Source: Paraflavitalea devenefica
Lineage (GTDB): Bacteria; Bacteroidota; Bacteroidia; Chitinophagales; Chitinophagaceae
Assembly (NCBI RefSeq): GCF_011759375.1
Contig: NZ_JAARML010000001.1
Coordinates: forward strand, 1,054,001-1,118,000
Length of the DNA stretch: 64,000 nt
Reading direction: 5' to 3'
Below are positions 44,101 through 51,674 of the stretch, piece by piece; position 1 is the stretch's first letter, and each line of letters opens with the position of its first letter. The notes under the pieces were generated by a model, which was given only the letters and a program-made list of their open reading frames with translations, had not been told where the DNA came from and made no database searches. Made by a program: the position numbers and the translations under genes.

Positions 44101-44399
44101 CGGATTATTCAAACGACTATAATACATTCGTATCCTCCCGTTTTGTAGAAGATGGTTCTTACCTGCGATTGAAAGCGCTTACGCTGAGCTATAAGTTTGG
44201 CAATAATTTGTTGCAAAAGGTTGGCATGAGCCGTATGAGTGTTTATATAACCGCCCAGAACCTGTTTACGATCACGAATTATTCAGGCTTTGATCCTGAA
44301 GTGAGCCAGAACAGTCCCAACGGGCCAGCGATGGGTATTGATTACGGAACGTATCCTCAATCCCGCTCCTTCATTTTTGGCGTGACCGCTGATTTTTAA
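41154..44399 (+). CDS. SusC/RagA TonB-dependent outer-membrane receptor (signal-transducing type)
   Basis: A 1081-residue receptor. A signal peptide is followed by an STN domain (NITLNLQQTSIDKVLNKIEK, about residues 49-115), a carboxypeptidase-like regulatory domain (ITGKVTGPNNEPLFGVSVQV), a TonB-box-like segment VVVGYGSQRKKDITGAV, the plug and a 22-strand barrel ending in SFIFGVTADF. The STN domain fits signalling to the FecR/sigma pair encoded just upstream. ATG at 41154 preferred to an upstream TTG. Substrate is probably a beta-glucan, inferred from the GH30 gene two places downstream. Confidence 0.95.
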   Translation: MKKSTPPRRRYALAPSLFKLLLIMKMTFFLIVLSVCQVHAHVYGQGNITLNLQQTSIDKVLNKIEKTGGFRFLYNYDLKALKKKVNVDVKNSSIKETLDKVLSNTDLTYKLLENNLVVIISQTQEKQAIRITGKVTGPNNEPLFGVSVQVKGTTTGTSTDNAGTYSITAEENATLRFSYIGYLDKEVPVNGQNVVNVELAPSDKPLDQVVVVGYGSQRKKDITGAVSVIKSSDFENRPIVSAAAGLQGQAAGVNVFASSGKPGWGLTVSVRGNTSLTAKNDPLYVVDGVIVNSIDFINPQDIESFSVLKDASSAAIYGASGANGVVLITTKKGTSGKAKISVNAYTGFSNFAKKIDVLDRDQYLALVQSMGYTDPNNNNTDWQDVAFGTGKEHNVQVAVSGGNAGNRYYVSGGYQKQQGVVAPADYDRYSVRANLENKVKDWLNVTTNLTYLRSEFVDITDNAGGARGGTILSTLSSPPTLGIYKPDGTYTSNVNQGSWENPVAMAFGADQKSIDNRVLGNIAADFRIIPGLNFRSNFGIESQSNRWDKFQDPYMTDYGRSVKGVAYSSSTQRFVWLFENTLNYTKQFGDHSLTALVGHTMQESDYKYSYAEGRDFPNASVRTLNAARLRISLPTTESQWSKRSYLARVNYSYGDRYLLTTNLRYDGSSRFPSDERWGLFPSVAVAWRISNEDFMANNTFFSDLKLRLGWGKTGNDAIGDYDYYGLFTPNGAGGFTFDNLPKDELTWEKTTQTNVGIDASFLNNRLNVTIDGYIKKTNDLLVAVQPPPSSGFGSQTYNVGSIENKGVELAVNAVAVNGKSVKWNVNGNISFNRNKVTSLGEFTTSIPYGSVYERGNAIRAEAGKPLGSFYGYVSEGVDPTNGMMKYADLDKSGGLSDGDRTYIGYAQPDFIYGLTNTVSYKNFELNVFFQGIQGNDIFNASRIETEGMYDSKNQSTKVLRRWTASGQITDIPRATGGSAGAPPDYSNDYNTFVSSRFVEDGSYLRLKALTLSYKFGNNLLQKVGMSRMSVYITAQNLFTITNYSGFDPEVSQNSPNGPAMGIDYGTYPQSRSFIFGVTADF

Positions 44400-44422
44400 T
44401 TTAACTTATTAAAGCAAGAGCT

Positions 44423-45820
44423 ATGAAACGCTTTTCATTATATATAGCAGCAGGGTTGGTTGGCATGGCCAGCTTCACCTCCTGCACAAAAGATTTCCTG
44501 GATAAAAAGCCTATTTCCGATGCTATTCCGTCGGGCATCACCGCAGAGCCTTTACTGGAAGGCGCCTATGCGGGTATTTATGATGAGTATTTCACGCTTG
44601 ACTTCCTGGTAAACGGGGATGTGATGGCCGACAATGCTTATGCAGGCGGCGACAATGCCGCTAATTTCAGTATTGATGAATATACCGTAAACTCCAATAA
44701 TGGTAATGTGAAGCGCGACTGGACTTACCTGTTTACGAATATTAAGAACTGCAATATTGTGCTGTCTTATGTACCGGAGATCACAGACCGATCATTGACA
44801 GAAGCACGGCGCCAGGAGATATTGGGCGAAGCCTCTTTTTTAAGGGCCTGGTATTATTTTAATGCGATCAGGAGCTGGAAAGAGATACCCATTATCCTGG
44901 ATGTTCCCGGCACCGTGAATGAGATGTTCCCTTCCAAGAAACCAGCCGATTCGGTATACGCCCTGATTATCAGGGACCTTGAGTTTGCCTTATCGAAGGT
45001 GCGCGAAACGGTGCCCAATAAAACACTTATTGGCAAAGGAGCTGTGAACGCACTGCTGGCAAAGGTGTATGCACAGAAGCCCAACCCCGACTGGAGTAAG
45101 GTGGTGCAGTATTGTGATGCAGTAACTGCCCTGGGCTATGACCTGATCCCTAATTATGCAGACCTGTTCCTGACAGCTACCACAAATAGTGTGGAAGCTA
45201 TCTGGGAAACACAGTATGACGGCACTGTTCGCCAGAACTGGCTTACAGGAATGAATACCCCTTTTATGTGGGGCGACTGGAAGAAGTTTAATATTCCTTC
45301 GCATACCGTAGTGAAAGCCTGGGATGCAGAAGGTGACAATGTAAGAAAGAATGCCAGCATTACTTATGTAACACCTTCCTGGTCGGATGACCACTGGCCT
45401 AAACCAATACCCGTGATCTATAAATACCGTGACCCGGATGCCAAGAGCCATACTTTCCGCCTGCGGTATGCCGATGTCCTGTTGCTGAAAGCAGAGGCAT
45501 TGACAGAATTGAACCAACTGGACAATGCTACCGGCGCCCAGTTTTATGTGAATAAGGTAAGGCAACGTGTAGGCCTGGGCCCAACACCCGCCACTACACA
45601 GGCTGTCTTAAGGCTGGCCGTGGAAAAGGAACGTCAACTGGAACTGGCTTTTGAAGGCCACCGGATGTTTGACCTTATCCGTACAGGCCGCGCTGTAGCG
45701 GTGATGAATGCGCAGGTAGACGGGAATGGAAACCCATTGAATTATAATGTAACGGAAGATGAGTTGTATTTCCCGATCTCGCAGGATGAGATTGACAGGA
45801 ACCCGAATATTAATAAGTAG
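44423..45820 (+). CDS. SusD/RagB outer-membrane glycan-binding lipoprotein
   Basis: A 465-residue lipoprotein (signal ending FTSC, Cys21) with the SusD fold: N-terminal KDFLDKKPISDA, TPR-type helices (EASFLRAWYYFNAIR) and C-terminal ERQLELAFEGHRMFDLIRTG with a last segment NPNINK. It forms the lid of the SusC receptor. Located 23 nt after susC and co-transcribed with it. Confidence 0.95.
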   Translation: MKRFSLYIAAGLVGMASFTSCTKDFLDKKPISDAIPSGITAEPLLEGAYAGIYDEYFTLDFLVNGDVMADNAYAGGDNAANFSIDEYTVNSNNGNVKRDWTYLFTNIKNCNIVLSYVPEITDRSLTEARRQEILGEASFLRAWYYFNAIRSWKEIPIILDVPGTVNEMFPSKKPADSVYALIIRDLEFALSKVRETVPNKTLIGKGAVNALLAKVYAQKPNPDWSKVVQYCDAVTALGYDLIPNYADLFLTATTNSVEAIWETQYDGTVRQNWLTGMNTPFMWGDWKKFNIPSHTVVKAWDAEGDNVRKNASITYVTPSWSDDHWPKPIPVIYKYRDPDAKSHTFRLRYADVLLLKAEALTELNQLDNATGAQFYVNKVRQRVGLGPTPATTQAVLRLAVEKERQLELAFEGHRMFDLIRTGRAVAVMNAQVDGNGNPLNYNVTEDELYFPISQDEIDRNPNINK

Positions 45821-45841
45821 CGAATAAACCTTATAGTATAC

Positions 45842-47275
45842 ATGCAATCCCGAATCCTTTTTCTCCTACTGCTTACCTGGCTGGGCGGTTGTTCCGGCAA
45901 GGGAGATGATAATGGAGGTACCAATCCTCCTCCCAATCCGCCGGCCGGCAATCCTGATGTGGCCGCCTGGATGACTACCGGTGATCAGATGGCCCTGTTG
46001 CAAAAACAAACTGTGGTGCTTTCTTTTGGTACTACCGCCAATGTGTATCCCTTTATTGATGTAGACAGTACCCAGCAATACCAAAGCATAGATGGATTTG
46101 GCTATACACTTACCGGCGGCAGCGCGTATGTTATTAACCGGCTGGATGCTACTGCAAAAACCAACCTGCTGAAGGAGTTGTTTGGCAATACAGAGAATGC
46201 GATCAGCGTGAGCTACCTGCGCCTGAGCATTGGCGCCTCTGACCTGAGCGCTTCGGTATTCAGTTATGATGATATGCCCGCAGGTCAGACAGATGTGAAC
46301 CTGGACCATTTTAGTCTTAACCCTGATAAGACTGACCTGATCCCCTTGCTGAAAGCCATCGTTGCGATCAATCCTGCTATTAAGTTCCTGGGCAGTCCAT
46401 GGAGCCCACCAGTATGGATGAAAGATAATGGCAGCTCTGTTGGCGGCAGCCTGAAACCGGAGTATTATGGCGTGTATGCTCAATATCTTATAAAGTATAT
46501 CCAGCAGATGAAGGCGGAAGGTATTACGATTGATGCCATCACCCCGCAAAATGAACCGCTACATGCGGGCAATAATCCCAGCCTGTATATGACGGCTGCC
46601 CAGCAAGCTGATTTTATTAAGAACCACCTGGGACCAGCCTTCCAGGCAGCCGGCATCACCACAAAGATTATTGTGTATGATCATAATTGCGACCGGCCGG
46701 ATTATCCACTGGCTATTTTAAATGATGCCGCCGCCAAAGCTTTTGTACATGGTTCTGCTTTTCACTTGTACGCAGGCGATATCAACGCCCTGACACAGGT
46801 GCATAATGCCCATCCCGACAAGCAAGTGTATTTTACCGAGCAATACACAGCCTCCAATGGCAATTTTGATGGCGACCTGAAGTGGCACTTAAAGAATGTG
46901 GTGATTGGCGCTACCCGCAACTGGAGTAAAACAGCCCTGGAATGGAACCTGGCCAATGATGCCAGTTTCGGTCCTCATACACAAGGCGGCTGCACCACCT
47001 GTAAAGGAGCATTGACGATCGGTGGAACTGTTACCCGCAATGTGGCTTATTATATTATTGCCCACGCTTCCAAGTTTGTTCCCCCAGGTTCTGTACGGAT
47101 TGCCAGTAATATTACCGGCAGCATACAGAATGTGGCTTTCCTGACCCCGCAGGGCAAAAAGGTGCTGATCGTATCGAATGATGGCAATGCCCCGGAGACT
47201 TTCAATATCCGGTTTAAAGGAAAGTGGGTGACCCATTCACTGGCTCCGGGCGCGGTGGCGACGTATGTGTGGTGA
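45842..47275 (+). CDS. GH30 glycoside hydrolase, probable endo-beta-1,6-glucanase
   Basis: A 477-residue lipoprotein (lipobox LGGC, Cys17) with a (beta/alpha)8 plus beta-sandwich GH30 architecture. The acid/base Glu238 is in TPQNEP and the nucleophile Glu333 in YFTEQY. Its central and C-terminal parts (NWSKTALEWNLANDASFGPH, GGCTTCKGALTIGG) recall the Bacteroides subfamily 3 beta-1,6-glucanases. That subfamily and substrate are inference from recollection; GH30 membership is firm. Follows susD by 21 nt. Confidence 0.9.
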   Translation: MQSRILFLLLLTWLGGCSGKGDDNGGTNPPPNPPAGNPDVAAWMTTGDQMALLQKQTVVLSFGTTANVYPFIDVDSTQQYQSIDGFGYTLTGGSAYVINRLDATAKTNLLKELFGNTENAISVSYLRLSIGASDLSASVFSYDDMPAGQTDVNLDHFSLNPDKTDLIPLLKAIVAINPAIKFLGSPWSPPVWMKDNGSSVGGSLKPEYYGVYAQYLIKYIQQMKAEGITIDAITPQNEPLHAGNNPSLYMTAAQQADFIKNHLGPAFQAAGITTKIIVYDHNCDRPDYPLAILNDAAAKAFVHGSAFHLYAGDINALTQVHNAHPDKQVYFTEQYTASNGNFDGDLKWHLKNVVIGATRNWSKTALEWNLANDASFGPHTQGGCTTCKGALTIGGTVTRNVAYYIIAHASKFVPPGSVRIASNITGSIQNVAFLTPQGKKVLIVSNDGNAPETFNIRFKGKWVTHSLAPGAVATYVW

Positions 47276-47314
47276 GGCTTTATGAAGTTTAACGGGATCT
47301 GCATCTAATGAGGG

Positions 47315-48142
47315 ATGCGACTCTTATTCCCTATTTTATTACTGATGGCCTGCAATGACCCGGAAAACCCGGTTGCTGCAGGCCATCCTTTGGGGGCCTC
47401 TACGGCCAACTCCAAAACAGATACCCTGATCCCCAATACCGCGAAGGTGATCCATGTGTTTGTAGCCCTTTGTGATAATAAAAACCAGGGTATTGTACCG
47501 GTACCAAAAACAATCGGTAACGGGCAGGATGCCGCCAGTAACCTGTACTGGGGCTGCGCCGGTGGTGTGAAAGGATATTTTAAAAAGCAGCCAAACTGGA
47601 AGTTGATGAGCACCACCAAGTCTGTTTCGAGTATTATTTTAGAACGGTGTGTTTTTAAACATACCAGTTATAATGCGTATATCGTGGCCGATGCTTATGA
47701 TGGCGCCGCTATTAAAGCCTGTACTATTGATTTTTTCAATGCTGCCGCCGGCAGGAATAACCAATCCTTAGCGGTACAGGGTACTACTCTTGGCATTGGC
47801 GGGTCGGCCCAATTGATTGCTTATACCGGGCATGACGGACTGATGGATTTTTCCCTGCCCGATTACCCTGCCAAATTACATGACACGAAACGGGAAACAA
47901 TTATACTGGCCTGCATCAGCAAACGGTTTTTCAGTGAGGGTATCCGGCAGGCAGGCGCTACGCCGTTGATCTGGAGTACCGGTTTAATGAGCCCGGAAGC
48001 CTATACACTGGAAGCCAGTATTGCCGGATGGCTGGCCCAGGAAACACCGGCACAGATACGGCAACGCGCCGCAGCGGCCTATGACCGTTACCAGCATTGT
48101 GGTGTGAAAGCCGCTTCGCGGTTATTAGTTACAGGATGGTAG
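47315..48142 (+). CDS. Uncharacterised lipoprotein with a caspase-like His/Cys pattern
   Basis: A 275-residue protein beginning MRLLFPILLLMAC (lipobox LMAC, Cys13). The conserved-looking core starts IHVFVALCDNKNQGIVPVPK and SNLYWGCAGGVKGYF. Then comes a beta-strand ending LIAYTGHDGLMDF (His173) and another ending TIILACISKRFF (Cys200), spaced as the catalytic His and Cys of clan CD peptidases (caspases, gingipains). I do not recognise a named family. It follows the GH30 gene by 39 nt, so it may be the last gene of the PUL. Peptidase function is only a hypothesis. Confidence 0.78.
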   Translation: MRLLFPILLLMACNDPENPVAAGHPLGASTANSKTDTLIPNTAKVIHVFVALCDNKNQGIVPVPKTIGNGQDAASNLYWGCAGGVKGYFKKQPNWKLMSTTKSVSSIILERCVFKHTSYNAYIVADAYDGAAIKACTIDFFNAAAGRNNQSLAVQGTTLGIGGSAQLIAYTGHDGLMDFSLPDYPAKLHDTKRETIILACISKRFFSEGIRQAGATPLIWSTGLMSPEAYTLEASIAGWLAQETPAQIRQRAAAAYDRYQHCGVKAASRLLVTGW

Positions 48143-48167
48143 AATGGGCCAGAGGCCCAGCAATAGC

Positions 48168-48194
48168 CTCACTCGCCGGAGGCGAGCGAGTGAG
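48168..48194. repeat. Palindrome CTCACTCGCC-GGA-GGCGAG-CG-AGTGAG
   Basis: A GC-rich inverted repeat following the PUL 1 stop codon, preceded by a smaller one (GGGCC-AGA-GGCCC at 48146-48158). Between convergent genes; no T-run. Could protect the 3' ends of the message. Confidence 0.5.
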
Positions 48195-48204
48195 GTGATA
48201 GAAG

Positions 48205-48420
48205 TTAACCTTTCCGGGCAAGGGTTACAGCACCGGCAATGATGGCAACAACGCCTGCTCCCATCATGATGTAGGCGCCGGTAGTGTTTTCTTTGTCTTT
48301 AGCTGTGATCTCAAGGTCACCGATCTTTATATCGGCTTTGTTGTTGTCTAATTTCTGGTAACCGAAGTAGCCAAGCAGGATCCCTCCTACCAGCAATACG
48401 ATACCTAATATGCTACGCAT
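48205..48420 (-). CDS. Small two-helix membrane protein
   Basis: A 71-residue protein starting MRSILGIVLLVGGILLGYFG. Transmembrane helices at about 4-20 and 49-67, with a hydrophilic loop LDNNKADIKIGDLEITAKDK between them. Resembles small DUF3185-type membrane proteins. ATG at 48420 gives a clean N-terminal helix. Function unknown. It is separated from GH3 by a terminator. Confidence 0.72.
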   Translation of the reverse strand: MRSILGIVLLVGGILLGYFGYQKLDNNKADIKIGDLEITAKDKENTTGAYIMMGAGVVAIIAGAVTLARKG

Positions 48421-48504
48421 AAGCTGAAGTTTACCCATGTGATGCAAAACACGTACCCCGGTAAGCACTATGCATCATGGCCTTATGTACGACCCACCTT
48501 CTTC

Positions 48505-48543
48505 AAAAAGAGGTGACCCTTTTTGCAAGGAGCCACCTCTTTG
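48505..48543 (-). terminator. Intrinsic terminator of the second PUL
   Basis: On the minus strand CAAAGAGGTG pairs with CACCTCTTTTTG. The hairpin ends in a T-run and lies 24 nt after the GH3 stop codon. Confidence 0.75.
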
Positions 48544-48566
48544 TCATTGCGCAATACCCTGCCCGT

Positions 48567-50834
48567 TTATTTCAGGGTAAGTGCTGCTTCTTTCACTTCC
48601 TGTGAATTGGTGCCTACAAACACACGAAAGTCGCCGGGCTCTGACACCCATTTAAGGTCTTTATTGTAAAACTTGAGGTCTTCTACCGTAAGGGTAAAGC
48701 TTACTTCTTTGCTTTCTCCTTTTTTAAGCGCTATTTTCTGAAAGCGGCGCAGCTCTTTTACAGGCCTTGTAATGCTGCCTACCATATCGCGGATGTAAAG
48801 CTGCACGGTTTCCTCCCCATCGTAGTTGCCGGTATTGGAGACTGTAACCGTGACCTGTAATTTATCGGCCGCCGTGATGGACGATTTACTCAGTTTTATG
48901 TCACTATAACCAAATGAAGTGTAGCTTAGCCCAAATCCAAAAGGATATAAGGGCGTGTTGGGTACATCGAGGTATTTGGTGGTGTATTTCTGGTTCTCAT
49001 CAAAGGGACGGCCTGTATTCTTTGCGTTGTAGTAGATAGGTACCTGTCCTACATTCCGGGGGAAGGTCATGGTGAGCTTACCGGAAGGGTTGGCTTCACC
49101 AAATAACACTTCTGTAATAGCAGGGCCTGCCTGTGTGCCGGCAAACCAGGTTTCGAGAATGGCATCCATGTTCTGATCTTCCCAGGAAAGGGTGAGGGGG
49201 CGGCCGTTCATTATTACCAGCACGATGGGCTTGCCTGTTTTTTTGAGCGCCTTCAGCAGTTCAAGCTGGTTATCCAGCAAACCGATCATGCTGCGGCTGG
49301 CCGCTTCGCCACTCATGCCAAATGCTTCTCCTAATACCGCTACTACCACATCTGCCTGCTGCGCCGTTTGTACTGCTTCGGCTATTAACTGATCGGGTGT
49401 TTTTTCATCGGAGGCTATTTGTCCGTCATGATCATTGAGCCTTTTGCGCAGTGCAGGATCATCTACCAGGTTGGCGCCTTTGGCATAAAGGAATTTACCG
49501 GCGCCAAATTTCTGCTCCAGCGCCGACCAGATGCTGATGGCTTTTTTCCAGTCGCCCGCGCCGCTCCAGCTACCAATGAGGTTACGCTGGTCTTTTACGA
49601 GGGGACCAATGAATGCAATTTTCTTTGCTGCATTGAGGGGCAGTACCTGGTTGGCATTTTTCAGGAGCACCATGCTTTTGATAGCCGCTTCCTTACTGAG
49701 CAATAGTTTCTCTGCACTCATGATCTGCGTACTGTTGCGCGTTTCATTGACGTAACGGTAAGGATCGTCAAATAACCCCAGTTTGTATTTGGCTTCGAGC
49801 ACACGGCGGCAAGCGGCATCTACGATGCTTTGCGGTACTTTGCCCGACTTTACGAGGCCAATACCATGCTGCAGGAAGATCTCACCCACCATGTCCATGT
49901 CAACCCCTGCATTCAGAGAGAGTTCACCTACTTTTTTGGCGTCGCCCATGCCATGCGCCATCATTTCATTGATGGCGGTATAGTCGGTCACGATCATGCC
50001 TTTGAAGCCCCATTGTTTGCGCAGCAGATCGGTCAGTAACCATTTGTTGCCTGTAGCCGGTACACCTTCTATTTCATTGAAAGCCGTCATTACGGTGGCC
50101 ACGCCTGCCTCTACAGCCGCTTTGTATGGCGGCAGGTATTCATTGTACATTTTAAGCCGGCTCATGTCTACGGTATTGTAATCCCTTCCTGCTTCAGCAG
50201 CGCCGTATAAAGCAAAGTGTTTTACACAAGCCAGTAAGGTATTGTCTTTGGAAAGGTCTGTACCCTGGTAGCCTCTTACCATGGCTTTGGCCATTTGGGC
50301 GCCCAGCCAGGGATCCTCACCGGCTCCTTCACTTACGCGGCCCCAGCGGGGATCGCGGGCAATATCCACCATGGGAGAGAAGGCCCAGTTTAATCCATCG
50401 GCCGTGGCTTCATCAGCAGCAGCGCGGGCGGTGCGTTCTACCAACGCGGGGTCCCAGGTGGCCGCCAGGCCAAGCGAGATGGGGAAGATGGTGCGGTGCC
50501 CATGTATCACATCATACCCAAAGAGCAAAGGAATTTTTAAGCGCGTTTCTTTCACCGCCATGTCCTGCAGCTTGCGTACCGCCACAGGAGTATAGGTGTT
50601 GAATACACCACCCACAAGTCCTTTCTTTATTTTTTCTTCCACGCCCTGGCTTAAGAGAGGGCCTGTAACATCGAACCCTACGGAAGGCAGGTTGAGCTGA
50701 CCAATTTTTTCCTCCAGCGTCATTTTCTGCATGAGGGTGGTGATGAACTGGTTCATTTTTACTTCCTGTGCTACCTGTGCATTGGCCTGCAAACCTGTTA
50801 CCAGTGCAGCTATTGCTAATAATTTTCTGAACAT
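48567..50834 (-). CDS. GH3 beta-glucosidase (BglX-like)
   Basis: A 755-residue periplasmic enzyme with a signal peptide MFRKLLAIAALVTGLQANAQ. The N-terminal (beta/alpha)8 domain begins MTLEEKIGQLNLP, with LLFGYDVIHGHRTIFPISLG and the nucleophile aspartate in GFKGMIVTDYTAI. The second domain and a C-terminal fibronectin III-like domain (VTVTVSNTGNYDGEETVQLYI, in part) follow. It would split short glucan products to glucose. Last gene of the PUL 2 operon; ATG at 50834 chosen over an upstream frame that has no signal peptide. Confidence 0.95.
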   Translation of the reverse strand: MFRKLLAIAALVTGLQANAQVAQEVKMNQFITTLMQKMTLEEKIGQLNLPSVGFDVTGPLLSQGVEEKIKKGLVGGVFNTYTPVAVRKLQDMAVKETRLKIPLLFGYDVIHGHRTIFPISLGLAATWDPALVERTARAAADEATADGLNWAFSPMVDIARDPRWGRVSEGAGEDPWLGAQMAKAMVRGYQGTDLSKDNTLLACVKHFALYGAAEAGRDYNTVDMSRLKMYNEYLPPYKAAVEAGVATVMTAFNEIEGVPATGNKWLLTDLLRKQWGFKGMIVTDYTAINEMMAHGMGDAKKVGELSLNAGVDMDMVGEIFLQHGIGLVKSGKVPQSIVDAACRRVLEAKYKLGLFDDPYRYVNETRNSTQIMSAEKLLLSKEAAIKSMVLLKNANQVLPLNAAKKIAFIGPLVKDQRNLIGSWSGAGDWKKAISIWSALEQKFGAGKFLYAKGANLVDDPALRKRLNDHDGQIASDEKTPDQLIAEAVQTAQQADVVVAVLGEAFGMSGEAASRSMIGLLDNQLELLKALKKTGKPIVLVIMNGRPLTLSWEDQNMDAILETWFAGTQAGPAITEVLFGEANPSGKLTMTFPRNVGQVPIYYNAKNTGRPFDENQKYTTKYLDVPNTPLYPFGFGLSYTSFGYSDIKLSKSSITAADKLQVTVTVSNTGNYDGEETVQLYIRDMVGSITRPVKELRRFQKIALKKGESKEVSFTLTVEDLKFYNKDLKWVSEPGDFRVFVGTNSQEVKEAALTLK

Positions 50835-50863
50835 ATAATTTGGTTTAGCATTTTTATTTTTTT

Positions 50864-50883
50864 CCCGGCCCTTTAGGGCCGGG
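50864..50883. repeat. Palindrome CCCGGCCCTTTAGGGCCGGG between SGNH and GH3 genes
   Basis: A near-perfect 20-bp GC-rich palindrome in the 62-nt gap between the two operon genes. No T-run in the transcribed direction, so it is more likely an mRNA-stabilising or REP-type hairpin than a terminator. Confidence 0.6.
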
Positions 50884-50896
50884 CTATAGGGCTGCA

Positions 50897-51646
50897 CTAT
50901 TTTATTAAATAAGGCTGTATGGCTTTTTGCCAGATGGTATATCCTTTGGCATTCATGTGCAGCTTGTCATTTACATATAAGCTTTCGTTGGGCTTGCCGT
51001 TTTCCATCATTAGTTTAAATACATCCACATACGCTGATTTACGTTGCCTGGCGAGATAGTTCTTAATCAGGCGATTGGCCTGTACCAGTTTCTGGTGAAA
51101 CTTTGTCCGGCTGGGACTTGGCTTCATGGCTACATATACCACCGGTACCTTCGGCATTTTCCGGCGGATGAGGGTAAATAGTTTTTCGAAACGGGTAAAG
51201 ACTGTTTTGGCAGTGATGGTATCGGAAGAAGCGATGTCATTCTCTCCGCAATAGATGACGATCTCTTTGGGCTGATAAGGAAAGATGATGTCATCCGCAT
51301 AGTGTATCACATCGGGCAAGGTAGAGCCGCCGAAACCCCGGTTGATGATGGTGTAACCGGGAAACCAGGACTGTACGTCGGGCCATAAACGGAAAGAAGA
51401 GCTGCCTACAAAGAGAATCGCATTTTTAGGGGGCGGCTGCAGGCTGTCCTGTTTTTTAAATGCTGTTATTTCATTCCAGAATGCGTCTTGTGCGTGAAGC
51501 TGCACAGTGGCTATGAAGAAAGTAAGAAGAAGAAACAATTTTCCTGAGCCGCAGAGTCCCCTTCGGGAGACTCTTCGGGGAATAGAATAAGAGACGCTGC
51601 GGTGAATAGTTAATGAAGGGAGCAGGGATCGTTTTACCTGTTGCAT
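50897..51646 (-). CDS. SGNH/GDSL hydrolase, probable carbohydrate esterase
   Basis: A 249-residue secreted esterase. Block I serine is in ILFVGSSSFRLW, block II Gly in NRGFGGSTLPD, block III Asn in YCGENDI, and block V in DKLHMNAKGY supplies Asp and His. The hydrophobic signal core KLFLLLTFFIATVQLHAQ is preceded by an unusually long basic N-terminal region of about 36 residues. Residues 14-33 of it are encoded by a copy of a dispersed repeat (51549-51607). Acetyl esterase activity on glycans is inferred from the PUL context. Confidence 0.9.
   Translation of the reverse strand: MQQVKRSLLPSLTIHRSVSYSIPRRVSRRGLCGSGKLFLLLTFFIATVQLHAQDAFWNEITAFKKQDSLQPPPKNAILFVGSSSFRLWPDVQSWFPGYTIINRGFGGSTLPDVIHYADDIIFPYQPKEIVIYCGENDIASSDTITAKTVFTRFEKLFTLIRRKMPKVPVVYVAMKPSPSRTKFHQKLVQANRLIKNYLARQRKSAYVDVFKLMMENGKPNESLYVNDKLHMNAKGYTIWQKAIQPYLIK
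51549..51607. repeat. CCGCAG/GAGACGCTGCGG dispersed repeat (copy 2, inside SGNH gene)
   Basis: Starts CCGCAGAGTCCCCTTCGGGA and ends AGAGACGCTGCGGTGAAT, matching the intergenic copy at 15044-15109. It lies in the signal-peptide N-region codons of the SGNH hydrolase gene and keeps the reading frame. Confidence 0.7.
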
Positions 51647-51674
51647 GTTTATTTTTTATGTGACCTTTTGGTTG

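Noticed and set aside
50864..50883. Intrinsic terminator between the SGNH and GH3 genes
   Set aside because: The palindrome is followed by an A-rich, not T-rich, stretch in the transcribed direction, and the genes look co-transcribed.
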